From JACCTU01 sp963788055 (lineage in GTDB: Bacteria; Actinomycetota; Thermoleophilia; Gaiellales; Gaiellaceae), in contig CAWBFA010000001.1 of the NCBI GenBank assembly GCA_963788055.1, positions 62,001-126,000 of the forward strand: a stretch of 64,000 nucleotides of DNA, in the 5' to 3' direction. Below the pieces are notes generated by a model that was given only the letters and a program-made list of their open reading frames with translations, was not told the DNA's origin and did not search any database. The stretch's first letter is position 1; each line of letters opens with the position of its first letter. Below are positions 24,445-35,200 of the stretch, piece after piece. Made by a program: the position numbers and the translations under genes.

Positions 24445-24998
24445 GTTTCCGCGGAAGGAACGTCGCGCCGCCCCTCGCGCCCGGGCTGGACGAGCTGGTG
24501 GCTGCGGTCCGAGCCGTCGTCGGCAAGCAGGCCGACTGGGAGCAGATGGCGCTCCTCGTGTCCGGCGAGTTGGCCCGTCATCTACCGCTGCCCGAGCTGC
24601 TCACCGCCGAGCAGCGGATCGGCGACCCGGAGAGCTACCGCAGCCACGTGCTCCACACCGAGCCCGACGGGACATTCTCCATCGTTGCGCTCGTCTGGCA
24701 CCCCGGGCAGGTGACCGCGATCCACGATCACGTGACCTGGTGCGTGTTCGGGGTCATCCAGGGGGTCGAGCACGAGGAACTCTTCACGCTCGACGAGAAA
24801 CGAGGATGCCTCGTCGAGATTGGGACCAGAACGAACAGCTCAGGGGAAGTGAGCGGATTCGCACCGCCGGGCGACATTCACCGCGTCCGCAATGCGGGCG
24901 ACCACACCGCGATCTCGATCCACGTCTACGGGACCGACGTCTCTCGGATCGGCTCGAGTGTCCGGCGCTACTACGCGCACCCGATCCTGCCTGCCTGA
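24441..24998 (+). CDS. cysteine dioxygenase-like cupin
   Basis: 185 residues. Cysteine dioxygenase/thiol dioxygenase cupin: HPGQVTAIHDHVTWCVFGVIQG holds the first two His ligands (IHDH) and FAPPGDIHRVRNAGDHTAISIHVYG (in part) the third His. Iron-dependent oxidation of cysteine or a related thiol to a sulfinate is the family reaction. N-terminal helices (LDELVAAVRAVVGKQADWEQMA) also fit. Coupled to the VOC gene by ATGA. tRNA-Gly follows 63 nt downstream. Confidence 0.8.
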   Translation: MSFRGRNVAPPLAPGLDELVAAVRAVVGKQADWEQMALLVSGELARHLPLPELLTAEQRIGDPESYRSHVLHTEPDGTFSIVALVWHPGQVTAIHDHVTWCVFGVIQGVEHEELFTLDEKRGCLVEIGTRTNSSGEVSGFAPPGDIHRVRNAGDHTAISIHVYGTDVSRIGSSVRRYYAHPILPA

Positions 24999-25046
24999 TC
25001 GGGCGACGGGTACTCGGAGACGACGGGAGCGAAGAAGAGCCGCCGC

Positions 25047-25052
25047 TATACT
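25047..25052 (+). promoter_or_regulatory. -10 element TATACT for tRNA-Gly
   Basis: TATACT 9 nt upstream of the tRNA 5' end. Confidence 0.5.
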
Positions 25053-25061
25053 GGCCGGCGC

Positions 25062-25135
25062 GCGGATGTAGCTCAGTTGGCTAGAGCGTCTGCTTGCCAT
25101 GCAGAAGGTCGTGGGTTCGAGTCCCATCATCCGCT
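25062..25135 (+). tRNA. tRNA-Gly (GCC)
   Basis: 74 nt. Acceptor GCGGATG pairs with CATCCGC, D arm TAGCTCAGTTGGCTAGAGC, anticodon stem TCTGC/GCAGA with loop TTGCCAT (GCC), T loop GGTTCGAGTCC. CCA not encoded. Its 3' 42 nt recur at 31913-31954. Confidence 0.95.
25094..25135 (+). repeat. 42-bp direct repeat inside tRNA-Gly (att-like, left copy)
   Basis: From the anticodon loop to the discriminator base; identical to 31913-31954. Offset 6819 bp. Confidence 0.85.
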
Positions 25136-25142
25136 CTAAGAC

Positions 25143-25164
25143 AAGCCCGCTCAGGCGGGTTTTT
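25143..25164 (+). terminator. tRNA-Gly terminator
   Basis: AAGCCCGC hairpin with GCGGGTTTTT: short stem followed by a T-run, 8 nt after the tRNA. Confidence 0.75.
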
Positions 25165-25364
25165 GTTGCCTAGCTGGACTGCGTGCGTCCCAGATGTGTC
25201 CCAGCGTGTGCGCGGCGCCGCGGAGGTAGGTGACGACCCGCGAGCGCGCAAGCCGAGCCTTCCGAGGATGAGCTGACGTTGGTCTCCACGGCCTTCGGCG
25301 TCAGATCTTCGAATACGTCCACTTGGTTGACTGCTCCTCTGTTGCCTCCTAGCGTGGCGTTGCG

Positions 25365-25962
25365 GTGAGCAGCTACGTTGAGGTGTGGGGCCGAAGCGGG
25401 CGCGAGCTTCGAGCGCTGGACTCCGAGCGGATGACGGTCGGAACCCTCGAGTCGAACGATGTGGTCGTGGATGCCGAAGGGGTCTCGCGCGTGCATGCCG
25501 TGTTCGAGCGATTCGGCGACGCTTGGTGCGTCCGCGACCTCGGCTCTCGCAACGGGACCTTCGTGAACGGAGGCAGGATCATCGGCGAGCGAGCTCTGCA
25601 CTCGGGCGATGAGATCGTCCTCGGGCGACTCCGCCTGCTGTTCCGCGGCGCCGGCCGGGGGAAGGAGACGGCCGCGATTGGTCAGGCGCCGCCACTCACA
25701 CCGCGCGAGCGCGATGTGCTCCTCGCCCTGTGCCGCCCGCTGCTGACGGGCGACGCGTTCACCGAGCCCGCATCGATCCGAGCGATCGCCGCGGAGCTCG
25801 TCGTCTCCGAGGCCGCGGTGAAACAGCACCTGTCGCGCTTGTACGTCAAGTTCGACGTCGGCGCGCACGGCGAACGCAAGACGCGTCCAGCTCGCAAACG
25901 CGGCGGTCGCCCGCGGGGCGGTCAAGCTGGGCGACCTTCGTCCAACGGCTGATCCGCGATGA
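25365..25962 (+). CDS. FHA-domain / HTH regulator, frameshifted near its C-terminus
   Basis: GTG 25365 start. FHA domain at residues 20-85: MTVGTLESNDVVVDAEGVSR, VHAVFERFG and RDLGSRNGTFVNG are the phosphothreonine-binding core (R-S-N-G). A helix-turn-helix region follows (LTPRERDVLLALC, then IRAIAAELVVSEAAVKQHLSRLY). After GERK near 25881 the frame breaks; in the next frame the protein continues RVQLANAAVARGAVKLGDL and stops at TGA 25960-25962, overlapping the kinase ATG as ATGA. As read without correction it ends at 25952. The neighbouring Ser/Thr kinase is the likely source of the phosphothreonine it binds (inference). Confidence 0.75.
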
Positions 25963-28900
25963 CGACCGAGCTCCTCGGCAACCGTTACGAGCCCCTCGAG
26001 GTGGTCGGTTCGGGAGGCGAAGGGCGTGTGCTGCGCGCTCTCGACCGGCAGCACGACCGGCTGGTGGCCCTGAAGATCCGATCGCGCCGACGGGATCTGC
26101 TCGGGGGGAGCTCCTTCGGGAGGCGCGAATCCTCCTCTCCCTGGAGCCGCACGCCGGCCTGCCGCTGGTGCGCGACGACTTCTTCCACGAAGACGAGTAC
26201 GTCATCGTGATGGACTGGATCGAGGGGACCGATCTGGGGGGTCTTCTGGCGGAGCAGGGGACACCCGGGCTGCCGCCCTCGACCGTTCTCCGCTCGCTGG
26301 CCCAGGCGGCCGAAGCCCTCACGTTCTTGCACGGGCACGATCCGCCCGTCGTCCACGGCGACGTCAAGCCCGCCAACCTCGTCCTCACGGAGCACGGCCG
26401 AATCGTCGTCGTGGACTTCGGGATCGCTTCGACCGGCGACGGGGTCGCGCCGGGCGGGGACCCGGGATTCGTCGCGCCCGAGGTGGCGGCAGGCGAGCCG
26501 CCCACCCGGGCCTCGGACATCTTCTCCCTCGCCATGACCGCGTTCACGCTCCTCACGGGAAGCCCGCCGCGAGGGGGAGCTCCCGAGTGGCCGTCCGGTC
26601 TCGACGCGCGAGCGGCGACGTGTGTTCGAAGAGGCGATCAGGCTCGGCACCGCAACCGATCCCTCCAGACGTCCCTCGTCGGCCGGCGAACTGATCGAGC
26701 GTCTTCGCGCCGGCTGGGAAGCCGACCTCCCTACGGGCGTCATCACGCTGTGTATGACCGACATCGAGGGCTCGACGGGTCTTTGGGAGGCTCATCCGCA
26801 GGCGATGCGCGGCGTCCTCGTTCGCCACGACGCGATCGTGGCCCAGGTGGTCGAGGGACACGGCGGCCGGCTCCTCGAGTCGATGGGCGAGGGCGACTCA
26901 ACCGTTTCGGTCTTCACCGGTGCCGCCGAGGCCGCCTGCGCAGCGTCCGACCTCATTGGCGCGATGACGGCCGAGCCGTGGCCGGACAACATTCGGGTCC
27001 GTATCCGGGTGGGGCTGCATACGGGCGAGGTCGAGGGCGGTGGCGGTCGCCTCGGGCCGACGGCGAATCGCGCCGCGCGTGTCCGTGCTCTGGCGGAGGG
27101 AGGACAGGTGTTTCTCTCACAGGCCACCGCTGGGGTCCTCGCAACCCGTCTTCCCGATGGGTTCGGTCTCGTGGACCTGGGGCCTCACAGATTGCGCGGC
27201 TTCGGTGGCCCGCAGAACGTGTACGCGTTGTCGACGCCGTCGTTGCACGCGGTGCCGTCGCCGGCCGAGTGCCCGTATCGCGGCCTCCTGGAGTACGAGC
27301 CGGACGACGCGGATCTGTTCTTCGGTCGCGACGAAGTCCTCGACGACGTCCTGGCCCGACTCGCCGACGGTCGGTTCGTCGCCATCGTCGGGGCTTCCGG
27401 TTCCGGGAAGTCGTCTTTGGTCCGGGCGGGGGTCATCGCGGCCGCGAGGCGAGGTGACGTCGCTGGGGTGTCGAGCACGGCCCTCCTCACGCCCGGGCCG
27501 GATCCGCTCAGGGCGCTGGAAGCCGCGAACCCGGATGACGATGCTGATCTTCTCGTCGTCGATCAGCTGGAGGAGGCCTTCACCCTCTGTCCGGACGAGT
27601 CACTTCGCGCCCGGTTCTTCGATGAGCTCCTGGACCGCCGTGGGAAGACGCTCGTCTCGCTGCGAGCGGACTTCTACGGCCACTGCACGGCGCACGAAGA
27701 GCTCGCCGCCCACGTGTCCGCGAACAACGTGCTGCTCGGCCCGATGAGCCAGAACGAGATGCAGCGAGCCATCGAGGAGCCGGCGAAGGCGAAAGGGCTT
27801 CAATGCGAACCCGGCCTCGTCGAGCTCATCCTTCGAGATGCGGCCGGCGAGCCCGGCGCTCTGCCGTTGCTCTCGCATGCGCTCATGGAGACGTGGGCTC
27901 GGCGGGACGGGCGGACCCTGACGCTGGCCGGGTACCGGGAGGCCGGCGGCGTGCGCGGAGCCATCACCCGAACCGCCGAGGAGCTCTTCCAGAACGCCAC
28001 CGAGTCCGAACAGAGGCTCCTTCGGCGCACATTCCTCCGGCTGACCGAGCCCGGCGAGGGGACCGAGGACACCCGTCGTCGGGTGCCGCTGCGGGAGCTG
28101 GCCGCGGAATCCGAGACCGCATCGGCGGTGGATGACCTCCTCGACAAGCTGGTTCAGGCGCGGCTGGTGACGGTGGACGAAGGGACCGTGCAGTTCGCCC
28201 ACGAAGCGCTCATCCGCGAGTGGCCGAGGCTCCGCGGGTGGTTGAACGAGGACCGTGAGAGCCTGCGCGTCCACCGACACCTCACCCGGTCGACACAGGC
28301 ATGGGAGGCAATGCGACGGGACCCGGGCGAGTTGTATCGAGGTGCGCGGCTCGCGGCCGCGCTGGACTGGGCAGATGGCCGCGTCGACCTCACTGCAGAT
28401 GAACGAGCCTTCCTCGAGGCGAGCGGCGCCGCCCAGGAGCGCGAGCTGAGGGATGCGCGGCGCCGCGCCCGTCGTCTGCGAATCCTGCTCGCCGGCGTCG
28501 CGTTCTGCTCGCGTTCGCGCTCGTCGCGGGCGCCGTGGCGCTTGTCCAGCGCGGCCACGCGCGCCACTCGGCGACCGTCGCCCAGGCGGGGCGCCTGGCC
28601 GCGCAGTCGCGCGAGGCTGCGGCAAAACATCCCGACCTGGCACTCCTTCTCGCACTCGAGGCAGGCCGCCGCGACGACTCCGTCGACTCGCGCAGCGCGC
28701 TCCTGGGGGCGCTCGAGCAGGGTTCGCGGATCCGCGCGTGGCTCCAGGGATTCGACTCGCCTGTCAACGCCACCGCGTTCAGTCCGGACGGCAAGCTCCT
28801 GGCGACCGTGACGCAGCATGGGACCACGCTCTGGGACACGGCGACATGGACGTCCGATCGGCCCGCCACTGCGATCGTCGCAGGGCGGCTGGGAGGGCGT

Positions 28901-30739
28901 CGACTTCAGCCCCGACGGGCGAACGCTGGCGATCGCGGGCGGAGAGGGCCGCGTCGAGCTGTGGGACGTATCGACGCAGGAAGGAGCTTCGCGAGCTGAC
29001 GGACCCGGCGGCGGCGACGTCGGATGAGCCCGCGCTCTCAGTCGTTCGCTACAGCCCGGACGGCAGCGTCATCGCCTCGGGCGCGCAGCAGGCGAACCAC
29101 GTCACGCTGTGGGCCGCCGCGAGTGGTCAGGTGATCGGCCGGCCGATCACCACCAACCCGCCGGGGACGGGCGGCGCGCACTCGATCTCCTTCAGCCCGG
29201 ATTCGAGGCGGATCGCCGTCCCGGGCGCTCCCGGGACCGTGGGGATCTGGGAGGTCGCCACGGGGCGCCGGGTCGGAGAGCCACTCGCGATCGGGAGCGC
29301 AAACGTGGACGCGGCGATCTTCGCCGCGGCGGCCGGACGCTGATCGCGAGCGACGACTCCGGCTCGGTGTCCATGGTCGACGTCGGAACGGGACGATCGG
29401 TCGGCCCGCCGCTGTCGGTCGGCGAGCAAGCCTGCCGGCTCGCTCGATCTCAGTCCGGATGGACGGCTGCTGGCCGCGGCTTCGTTCGAAGGGCCGGTCT
29501 TCGTCTGGGACGTGAAGACCGGCGCGCCGTACGGCTCGCCGCTCATGGCCGACACGAGCCCGGTCAACGATGTCGCGTTCAGCCCCGACGGCCGGACCCT
29601 GGTGAGCTCGCACCTGCGTTCGGCGGTCGTCTGGAACATGAGCGGAGAACAGGTGATCGGAAAGCCACTCGGCGGCTCCGACCGACCTGACCACCGACGT
29701 GTCGTTCAGCCCCGACGGCAAGCGGCTCGTCGCGGGGCGGTTCGACGGCGGCGCGATCGTGTACGACACGGCGACGCGACGACAGGCTCTCCGGGTCGAC
29801 GTCGGTTCTGTCGTCACCGCCGTCGCTTTCCACCCCGACGGGAAACTCATCGCCGTCGGAACGATCGACGGCAAGGTGCGGTTCTTCGATCCGAAGAGCG
29901 GGGCGGCCGTCGGCTCCCCGCTCGACGTGGGAAGCGCCGCGGTCTGGCAGGTCGCCTTCAGCCCCGACGGTCGGCTGCTTGCGGTGGCCGTGGACCCGAA
30001 CGGCGAGGACGGGTTCTACGGCCAGCAGCGGCAGGGCAAGGTGCAGCTCTGGGACGTGGATTCCCGGCGTCGCGTGGGACGGCAGATCGCGCCGGGCGCC
30101 GGATCGGTGCTTCGCTGGCGTTCAACCGGGACGGCACGCTGCTGGCGACCGGCAGCTACTTTGGGCGGCTGGACCTGTGGGATGTGGCCACCCAGGCCCG
30201 CCATGGCAAGCCGATGAAGGTGGCGGACGACGGCTTCCCGAGCGTCGCGTTCGATCCGAGCGGCCGGCTCGTCGCCGCCGGCGGAGCGATCGGACCGGTG
30301 CGGGTGTGGCGCGTGGCCGATCAGCGGCCGGCCTTTCCGCCGCTCTCCGGCCACACCGGTCCCGTCACCGGGGCGGCGTTCGATCCGGCCGGCTCGTTTC
30401 TCGCAACCACGAGCCTGTTCGGCGGGACCAGGCTGTGGGACCCGGCCACAGGTCTCGGCTACGGCGACGAGCTGGTCGGAAGCCCGAGGCCCGGCTCGCT
30501 CGTGCCGACGATCGACCTCCGCCGTTCCTGGCGCTGCGGAACGCATTCAGCCCGGATGGCAAGCTGCTGGCCGTCGCGGGAGTCAAACGCTCGCGATGCT
30601 GTGGGATGTCGACCCGGCGGTCTGGCGCCGGCGTGCCTGCGCGATCGTGGGCCGAAACCTGAGCCGCGAGGAATGGAAGCTGTACCTGCCGCCGGGGACG
30701 CACTATCGCGCGACGTGCTCGGAGTGGCCCGCCGGCTGA
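25959..30739 (+). pseudogene. Ser/Thr kinase - class III cyclase - nSTAND1 ATPase - TM - WD40 receptor, multiply frameshifted
   Basis: One gene of about 1,590 codons split over three frames by some 11 single-base shifts (near 26104, 26615, 28505, 28880, 28980, 29330, 29435, 29685, 30113, 30530, 30585). Modules in order: kinase (GSGGEGRV loop, VALKI, HGDVKPANLV, VVDFGIAS); adenylate/guanylate cyclase (CMTDIEGSTGLW; second metal site reads GEGDS); nSTAND1 NTPase (CPYRGLLEYEPDDADLFFGR, Walker A GASGSGKSS at 27391, VDQLEEAF); one transmembrane helix near 28485-28555; then about 14 WD40-like repeats (FSPDGRLLA...LWDV), enough for two propellers. It ends GRNLSREEWKLYLPPG, typical for STAND-WD40 proteins. 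Conserved motifs are intact and no in-frame nonsense codons were noticed, so recent decay or a poor consensus is equally possible. Confidence 0.75.
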
Positions 30740-30871
30740 ATGGCGGTCGTCGGCCCGGTCCACCCTTGCCGAACGGTCAGAAACTGTTCCCAACGCGCAA
30801 CCGACGTCGGCCTGCCCGGGGCATAGTGCCGGGCGCTCCAGATCGCCACCGTTGAGGGAGGTCAACTCAAT

Positions 30872-30877
30872 GGAGGT
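30872..30877 (+). promoter_or_regulatory. ribosome-binding site that fixes the SGNH start
   Basis: GGAGGT five bases before ATG 30883. No comparable site precedes the downstream in-frame ATG 30968, so the leader peptide at 30883 is probably the true start. Confidence 0.55.
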
Positions 30878-30882
30878 GCGCG

Positions 30883-31759
30883 ATGAGAATGAAACTGATG
30901 TTCGGTGCCGCGGTGGTCTTGTTTTTGAGCCTGGCTATCCAGTAGGTCTTGCGCTTCAGGCACCGCGATGAGTGGCACGTCGCAGCGACCCGTCTACGAG
31001 CCTCCGCTTGGCTACTACCTGGCGCTAGGGGACTCGATCGCCTACGGCTTCCAGCCGAACAAACCGAAGGCATCTCCTCCGTCAGCGTTCGACACCGGTT
31101 ACGTCGACGTTTTCGCCGCGCGTCTGCGGAAGCTCGCTCCGAAGATCCGCGTCGTCAACTACGGATGTCCCGGTGAATCCACCGTGACGTTCACACGGGG
31201 TGGATGCGAGGGGCTCGCCGACGTCGAGGCTCTGCACGATCCGTTCCGGGGATCCCAGCTCGACGCAGCCGTGTCCTTCCTCCAAGCTCATTCCGGGCAG
31301 GTGAGTCCGGTCACCGTGACGCTGTTCGGCAACGACTGGTTTCCCGTGTTCGACACGTGCAAGGGGAATCTCGCCTGCGTCCGCAAGCGCGCGCCCGGCG
31401 TGATCGCGTCGTTCGGTTCGCGCCTGACCTCGATCCTCGAGCGCCTCCGGGCCGCGGCGCCCGGCAGCGAGATCATCGTGACGGGCGCCTGGAACATCGA
31501 CCCGGATTCACTCGAACAGCTCCGGCCGGTCTACCGCTCGCTCGACACGGCTATTGCACGAGCCGCGACGGCGGCGCGTGCTCGGTTCGCGAACACCCGT
31601 GCCGTGTTCAACCCGCCCGGAAGCCTGCGAATGCAAAGGGCTCGGCTATGCGCGCTTTCGTTCATCTGCTCGAAGGGGGATCCGCACCCGACAGATGCCG
31701 GGTACCGCGCGATCGCAGGTGCCGTGATGGCGGCGTCGGGCTACCCGCGGAAGCCGTAG
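30883..31759 (+). CDS. SGNH/GDSL-type hydrolase with frameshifted leader
   Basis: ATG 30883 with a good ribosome-binding site encodes MRMKLMFGAAVVLFLSLAIQ, a signal-peptide start, then TAG at 30943. The hydrolase lies one frame over; its first ATG is 30968 (263 residues). The total of 877 nt is one base over a multiple of three, so an extra base near 30930-30950 probably broke the leader. Hydrolase blocks: YLALGDSIAYGF (nucleophile Ser), NYGCPGEST (block II Gly), TLFGNDW (block III Asn), DPHPTDAGY (block V Asp/His). A secreted esterase or lipase is expected. Last gene before the right tRNA-Gly repeat. Confidence 0.75.
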
Positions 31760-31798
31760 ACGCTTGCGGGTCGACTTGGCCTGCCACATCGAGGAACC

Positions 31799-31826
31799 GA
31801 TCGGCCGCCCGCAGGGGCGGCCGATC
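31799..31826 (+). terminator. hairpin terminator after the SGNH hydrolase
   Basis: Perfect 12-bp stem GATCGGCCGCCC/GGGCGGCCGATC with loop GCAG, 40 nt after the stop. Confidence 0.7.
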
Positions 31827-31912
31827 CTTCTCGGCTGGCATGGGCACGAGTGCGTGGCGCGGGAAGCCCGAAGTGACCGCCCGCGTCGTCTCCAATCTCA
31901 CTGGCCGAGTCA

Positions 31913-31954
31913 TTGCCATGCAGAAGGTCGTGGGTTCGAGTCCCATCATCCGCT
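31913..31954 (+). repeat. 42-bp direct repeat, displaced 3' end of tRNA-Gly (att-like, right copy)
   Basis: Identical to the 3' 42 nt of tRNA-Gly at 25094-25135, but without acceptor 5' strand, D arm or anticodon stem 5' side. It marks the distal end of a 6.8-kb insert. Confidence 0.85.
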
Positions 31955-31960
31955 TCTCGT

Positions 31961-31985
31961 AACCCGCTGCGCTCAGCGGGTTTTC
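31961..31985 (+). terminator. hairpin terminator next to the displaced tRNA-Gly end
   Basis: AACCCGCTG, loop CGCT, CAGCGGGTT followed by TTCTC; probably the original terminator of tRNA-Gly before insertion. Confidence 0.65.
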
Positions 31986-32238
31986 TCATTTCGGTGGCGG
32001 TTTGCGACAGGCGGCCGTCGTGCCGTTAGTGAGGTTCTAGTCAGGAAGTTCACGCGGCGACACGGCCGATCAGGTCCGGAGGCTCGCGCTGCTGTTCGAG
32101 ACGGGCCGCTTCCAGGGCTGCCTGCTCATCGAGCTTGTCGTTGTGGACCTGCTGTTCTCGCTTCTGTCGGCCCGCCCGATAGGGCGCGTGGCGCTGTGAC
32201 TAGACTTCGCGCACCCCACAGGCGGACGACGGCCGTCC

Positions 32239-32244
32239 TAAACT
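32239..32244 (+). promoter_or_regulatory. -10 element TAAACT for the cyclase-AAA gene
   Basis: TAAACT ends 6 nt before ATG 32251; leaderless spacing supports that start despite the frameshift just after it. Confidence 0.45.
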
Positions 32245-32250
32245 CGCGGC

Positions 32251-35200
32251 ATGACGGTCTTGTCCGCATTGTGACCAGGAGAACCGCGCTGGGGCGCGCT
32301 TCTGCGACGCCTGCGGCGCGCCGCTGACTCCCGCGGCGGCGGCTCGCGAGGAGCGCAAGGTCGTCAGCGTCCTGTTCGCCGATCTCGTCGGCTCGACGCT
32401 GAGGGCCGAGCGCATGGATCCGGAGGACGTGCGGGCGCTTCAGGATCCGTACTGGCAGCACGTGCGCTCCGAGCTCGAGCGCTACGGCGGAACCGTCGAG
32501 AAGTTCATCGGCGACGCGGTCGTCGCGCCTCTTCGGTGCGCCGACGGCGCACGACGGCGACCCGGAGCGCGCCGTGCGCGCGGGTCTCGCGATTCGTGAC
32601 TGGGCGAGGGAGCAGGACTCGATCCAGGTGCGGATCGCGGTGACTACCGGCGAGGCGCTCGTGCGGCTCGGCGCGCAGCCGGTGGCTGGCGAGGGGATGG
32701 CCTCGGGCGACGTTGTTAACACGGCCTCCCGGCTGCAGGAGGCCGCGCCGCCGAACGGCGTCCTCGTCGACGACACGACTCGTCGCGGGACGAGAGCGAT
32801 CATCGACTTCGCCGCGCGCGAGCCCGTCTCGGCGAAAGGCAAGGCGGAGCCGATCCGCGTCTGGGAGGCGCTCGAGGCGCGCTCCCGTTTCGGCGTCGAT
32901 CTCTTCCAGCACGTCCGCACGCAACTCGTCGGGCGGCACCTCGAGCTCGACGTCCTGGCCGGTGCGCTCAGGCGCGCGCGCGAGGAGCGCTCCCGCAGCT
33001 GGTGACGCTCGTCGGCGTCCCCGGGATCGGGAAGAGCCGGCTCGTCTTCGAGCTGATGCGGAACGTCGAGGCCGACAGCGAGATGGTCACCTGGCGGCAA
33101 GGACGCTCCCTCCCCTACGGCGACGGTGTCAGCTTCTGGGCGCTTGCCGAGATCGTCAAGGCGCAGGCCGGGATCCTGGAGAATGATGACGACACCGAGG
33201 TGCAACCAAAGCTCGCGCGTGCGGTGCTCGCGCTCGTCGACGGCGCCGCGGAGGCGGACTGGGTCGAGCGCCACCTGCGCCCGCTCGCAGGGCTGGCTGC
33301 CAACGGCGAGACCCCGGCGGATCAACGCGACAGCGAGGCCTTCGCGGCATGGCGGCGTTTCTTCGAGGCGCTCGCGGATTGGCGACCGGCGGTCATCGTC
33401 TTCGAAGACCTGCATTGGGCCGACGATGCCCTGCTCGACTTCGTGGACAGCCTGGTCGAGCGGATCGCCGACGTTCCGCTCTTGATCGTCGCGACGACGC
33501 GGCCGGAGCTGCTCGACAGGCGCCCGAGCTGGGGCGGCGGCAAGGCGAACGCGACGACGCTATCGCTCGCGCCACTCTCGGCCGACGAGACGCTGCAGCT
33601 CGTGCGTGCGCTGAACGACGAGCAGATCCTCCCAGCCGCGGCGGAGCAGACGGTCGCCGAGCACGCTGCGGGCAACGCGTTCTACGCCGAGCAGTACGTG
33701 CACATGTGGGAGGAGCGTCAGCACGCCGGGCCGCTGCCGTTGCCGGAGACGGTGCAAGGCCTGATCGCCGCTCGGCTCGACGCCCTGCCACGCGCGGAGA
33801 AGAGCGTGCTGCAGAACGCAGCGGTGTTCGGCAAGGTCTTCTGGCGCGGAGCGCTAGTGGCGGTCGACGGGATCGACGCCGCGACGGCGGAGGAGTGTCT
33901 CCGTGCGCTGCAACGAAAGCAGTTCGTGCAGCGAGCGCGGCGATCGTCGGTGGAGGACGAGAGCGAGTACGCGTTCCGCCACGTCCTGGTGCGCGACGTC
34001 GCGTACTCGCAGATCCTACGTGCGCGTCGGGCCGACAAGCACCAACGTGCTGCGGCGTGGATCGAATCGCTGGGCCGCCCGGACGACCACGCCGAGATGC
34101 TCGCGCACCATACGTGAGCGCCCTCAAGCTCGCAGGGCCTGATGCTCGAGCTGACGGAGCGCGCGCTGTGCTCGCTCATCCGCGCGGGCGAGCGAGCCTC
34201 GGCCGTCAATGCCTTCGCCTCAGCGGCGGCGTACTAGAACGAGCGCTGGAGTTGTTACCGGAAGCGGATTCCCGTCGGCTCGCCGTGTTCTTCGCGCATG
34301 CCCGTGCGTTGTTCTCGAGCGGCTACGAACGGCGCGGCCCTGTGCTCGAGAAGGCGCTCTCGGAACTGCTTGCCGCAGGTGAGAACGAACGCGCTGCGGA
34401 GGTCGCGACGTTCCTCGCGGAGCTCGCCTGGATCCAGGCTCGTCGAAATGAGACCGATGAGCATCTTGTGCTGGCGACCGCCCTCACCCGGGACCGACCG
34501 CCGTCGCCGTCCAAAGCGCGCGTGGTCGCGAGCGTGGCTCGTTTTCGGATGCTTGCGGACGACCAAGAAGCTGCGATCGCCGTCGGCCGCGAGGCAATCA
34601 AGATGGCAGAGACGTTCGGCCTCACCGAGACCCACGCCCAGACGTTGATCTCCGTCGGCACGGCACGCTTCCTAACCGGTGACGACGGCGGTCGCGATGA
34701 CATCGAACGCGGAATCGAGCTCGCCCTCGCATCGAACTACCTCGCCGCCGCAGCCCGCGGGTACCAGAACCTCTCGCATGTAACGAATGACGGCCCGCGA
34801 GAGCTCGAGCTCCTGAGTGAAGCCGAGAACCTCTGGCTCCGGCTGGGACATGAGGAAGGAGCTCGTTACGCGCAGGCCAACCGCGCCGGTCGGCTGTTCG
34901 CGATGGGCCGCTGGGACGAAGCCCTGCCGCTGATCGACGCCTTTCTCGCTGACTGCGAAGCAGGGCGTCCGCACTACCAAGAGGCAATGATGCGGTTGTG
35001 TCGCGCGTGGGCTCGCTTCGTCCGCGACGACGTCGACGGAGCGAGCGCGGATCTTGAACGCTCGGTCGCCGTTGCCAGATCGGTGAAAGACCCGCAAACG
35101 TTCTTTGCGGCCCTCGGCGACGCCGCGTACATGTACGGGAAGCTCGGTCGCCTCGACGAGGCGAGGAAGTTCGCCCAGGAAATGCTCGCCGCGGATCCAC

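Larger units (their letters stand above)
31760..32250. other. island right border, no gene seen
   Basis: Contains the SGNH terminator, the tRNA-Gly-derived repeat and a further hairpin. Nothing protein-like between 31990 and 32238. Confidence 0.4.

Noticed and set aside
25165..25364. Integrase C-terminal remnant near the tRNA-Gly repeat (GTCCCAGATGTGTCCCAG doublet)
   Set aside because: The short doublet resembles DNA near some integrase gene ends, but no catalytic Arg/His/Tyr motif or sizeable frame supports it.
31913..31954. Possible second tRNA-Gly
   Set aside because: Only 42 nt of the 3' part; cannot fold as a tRNA.
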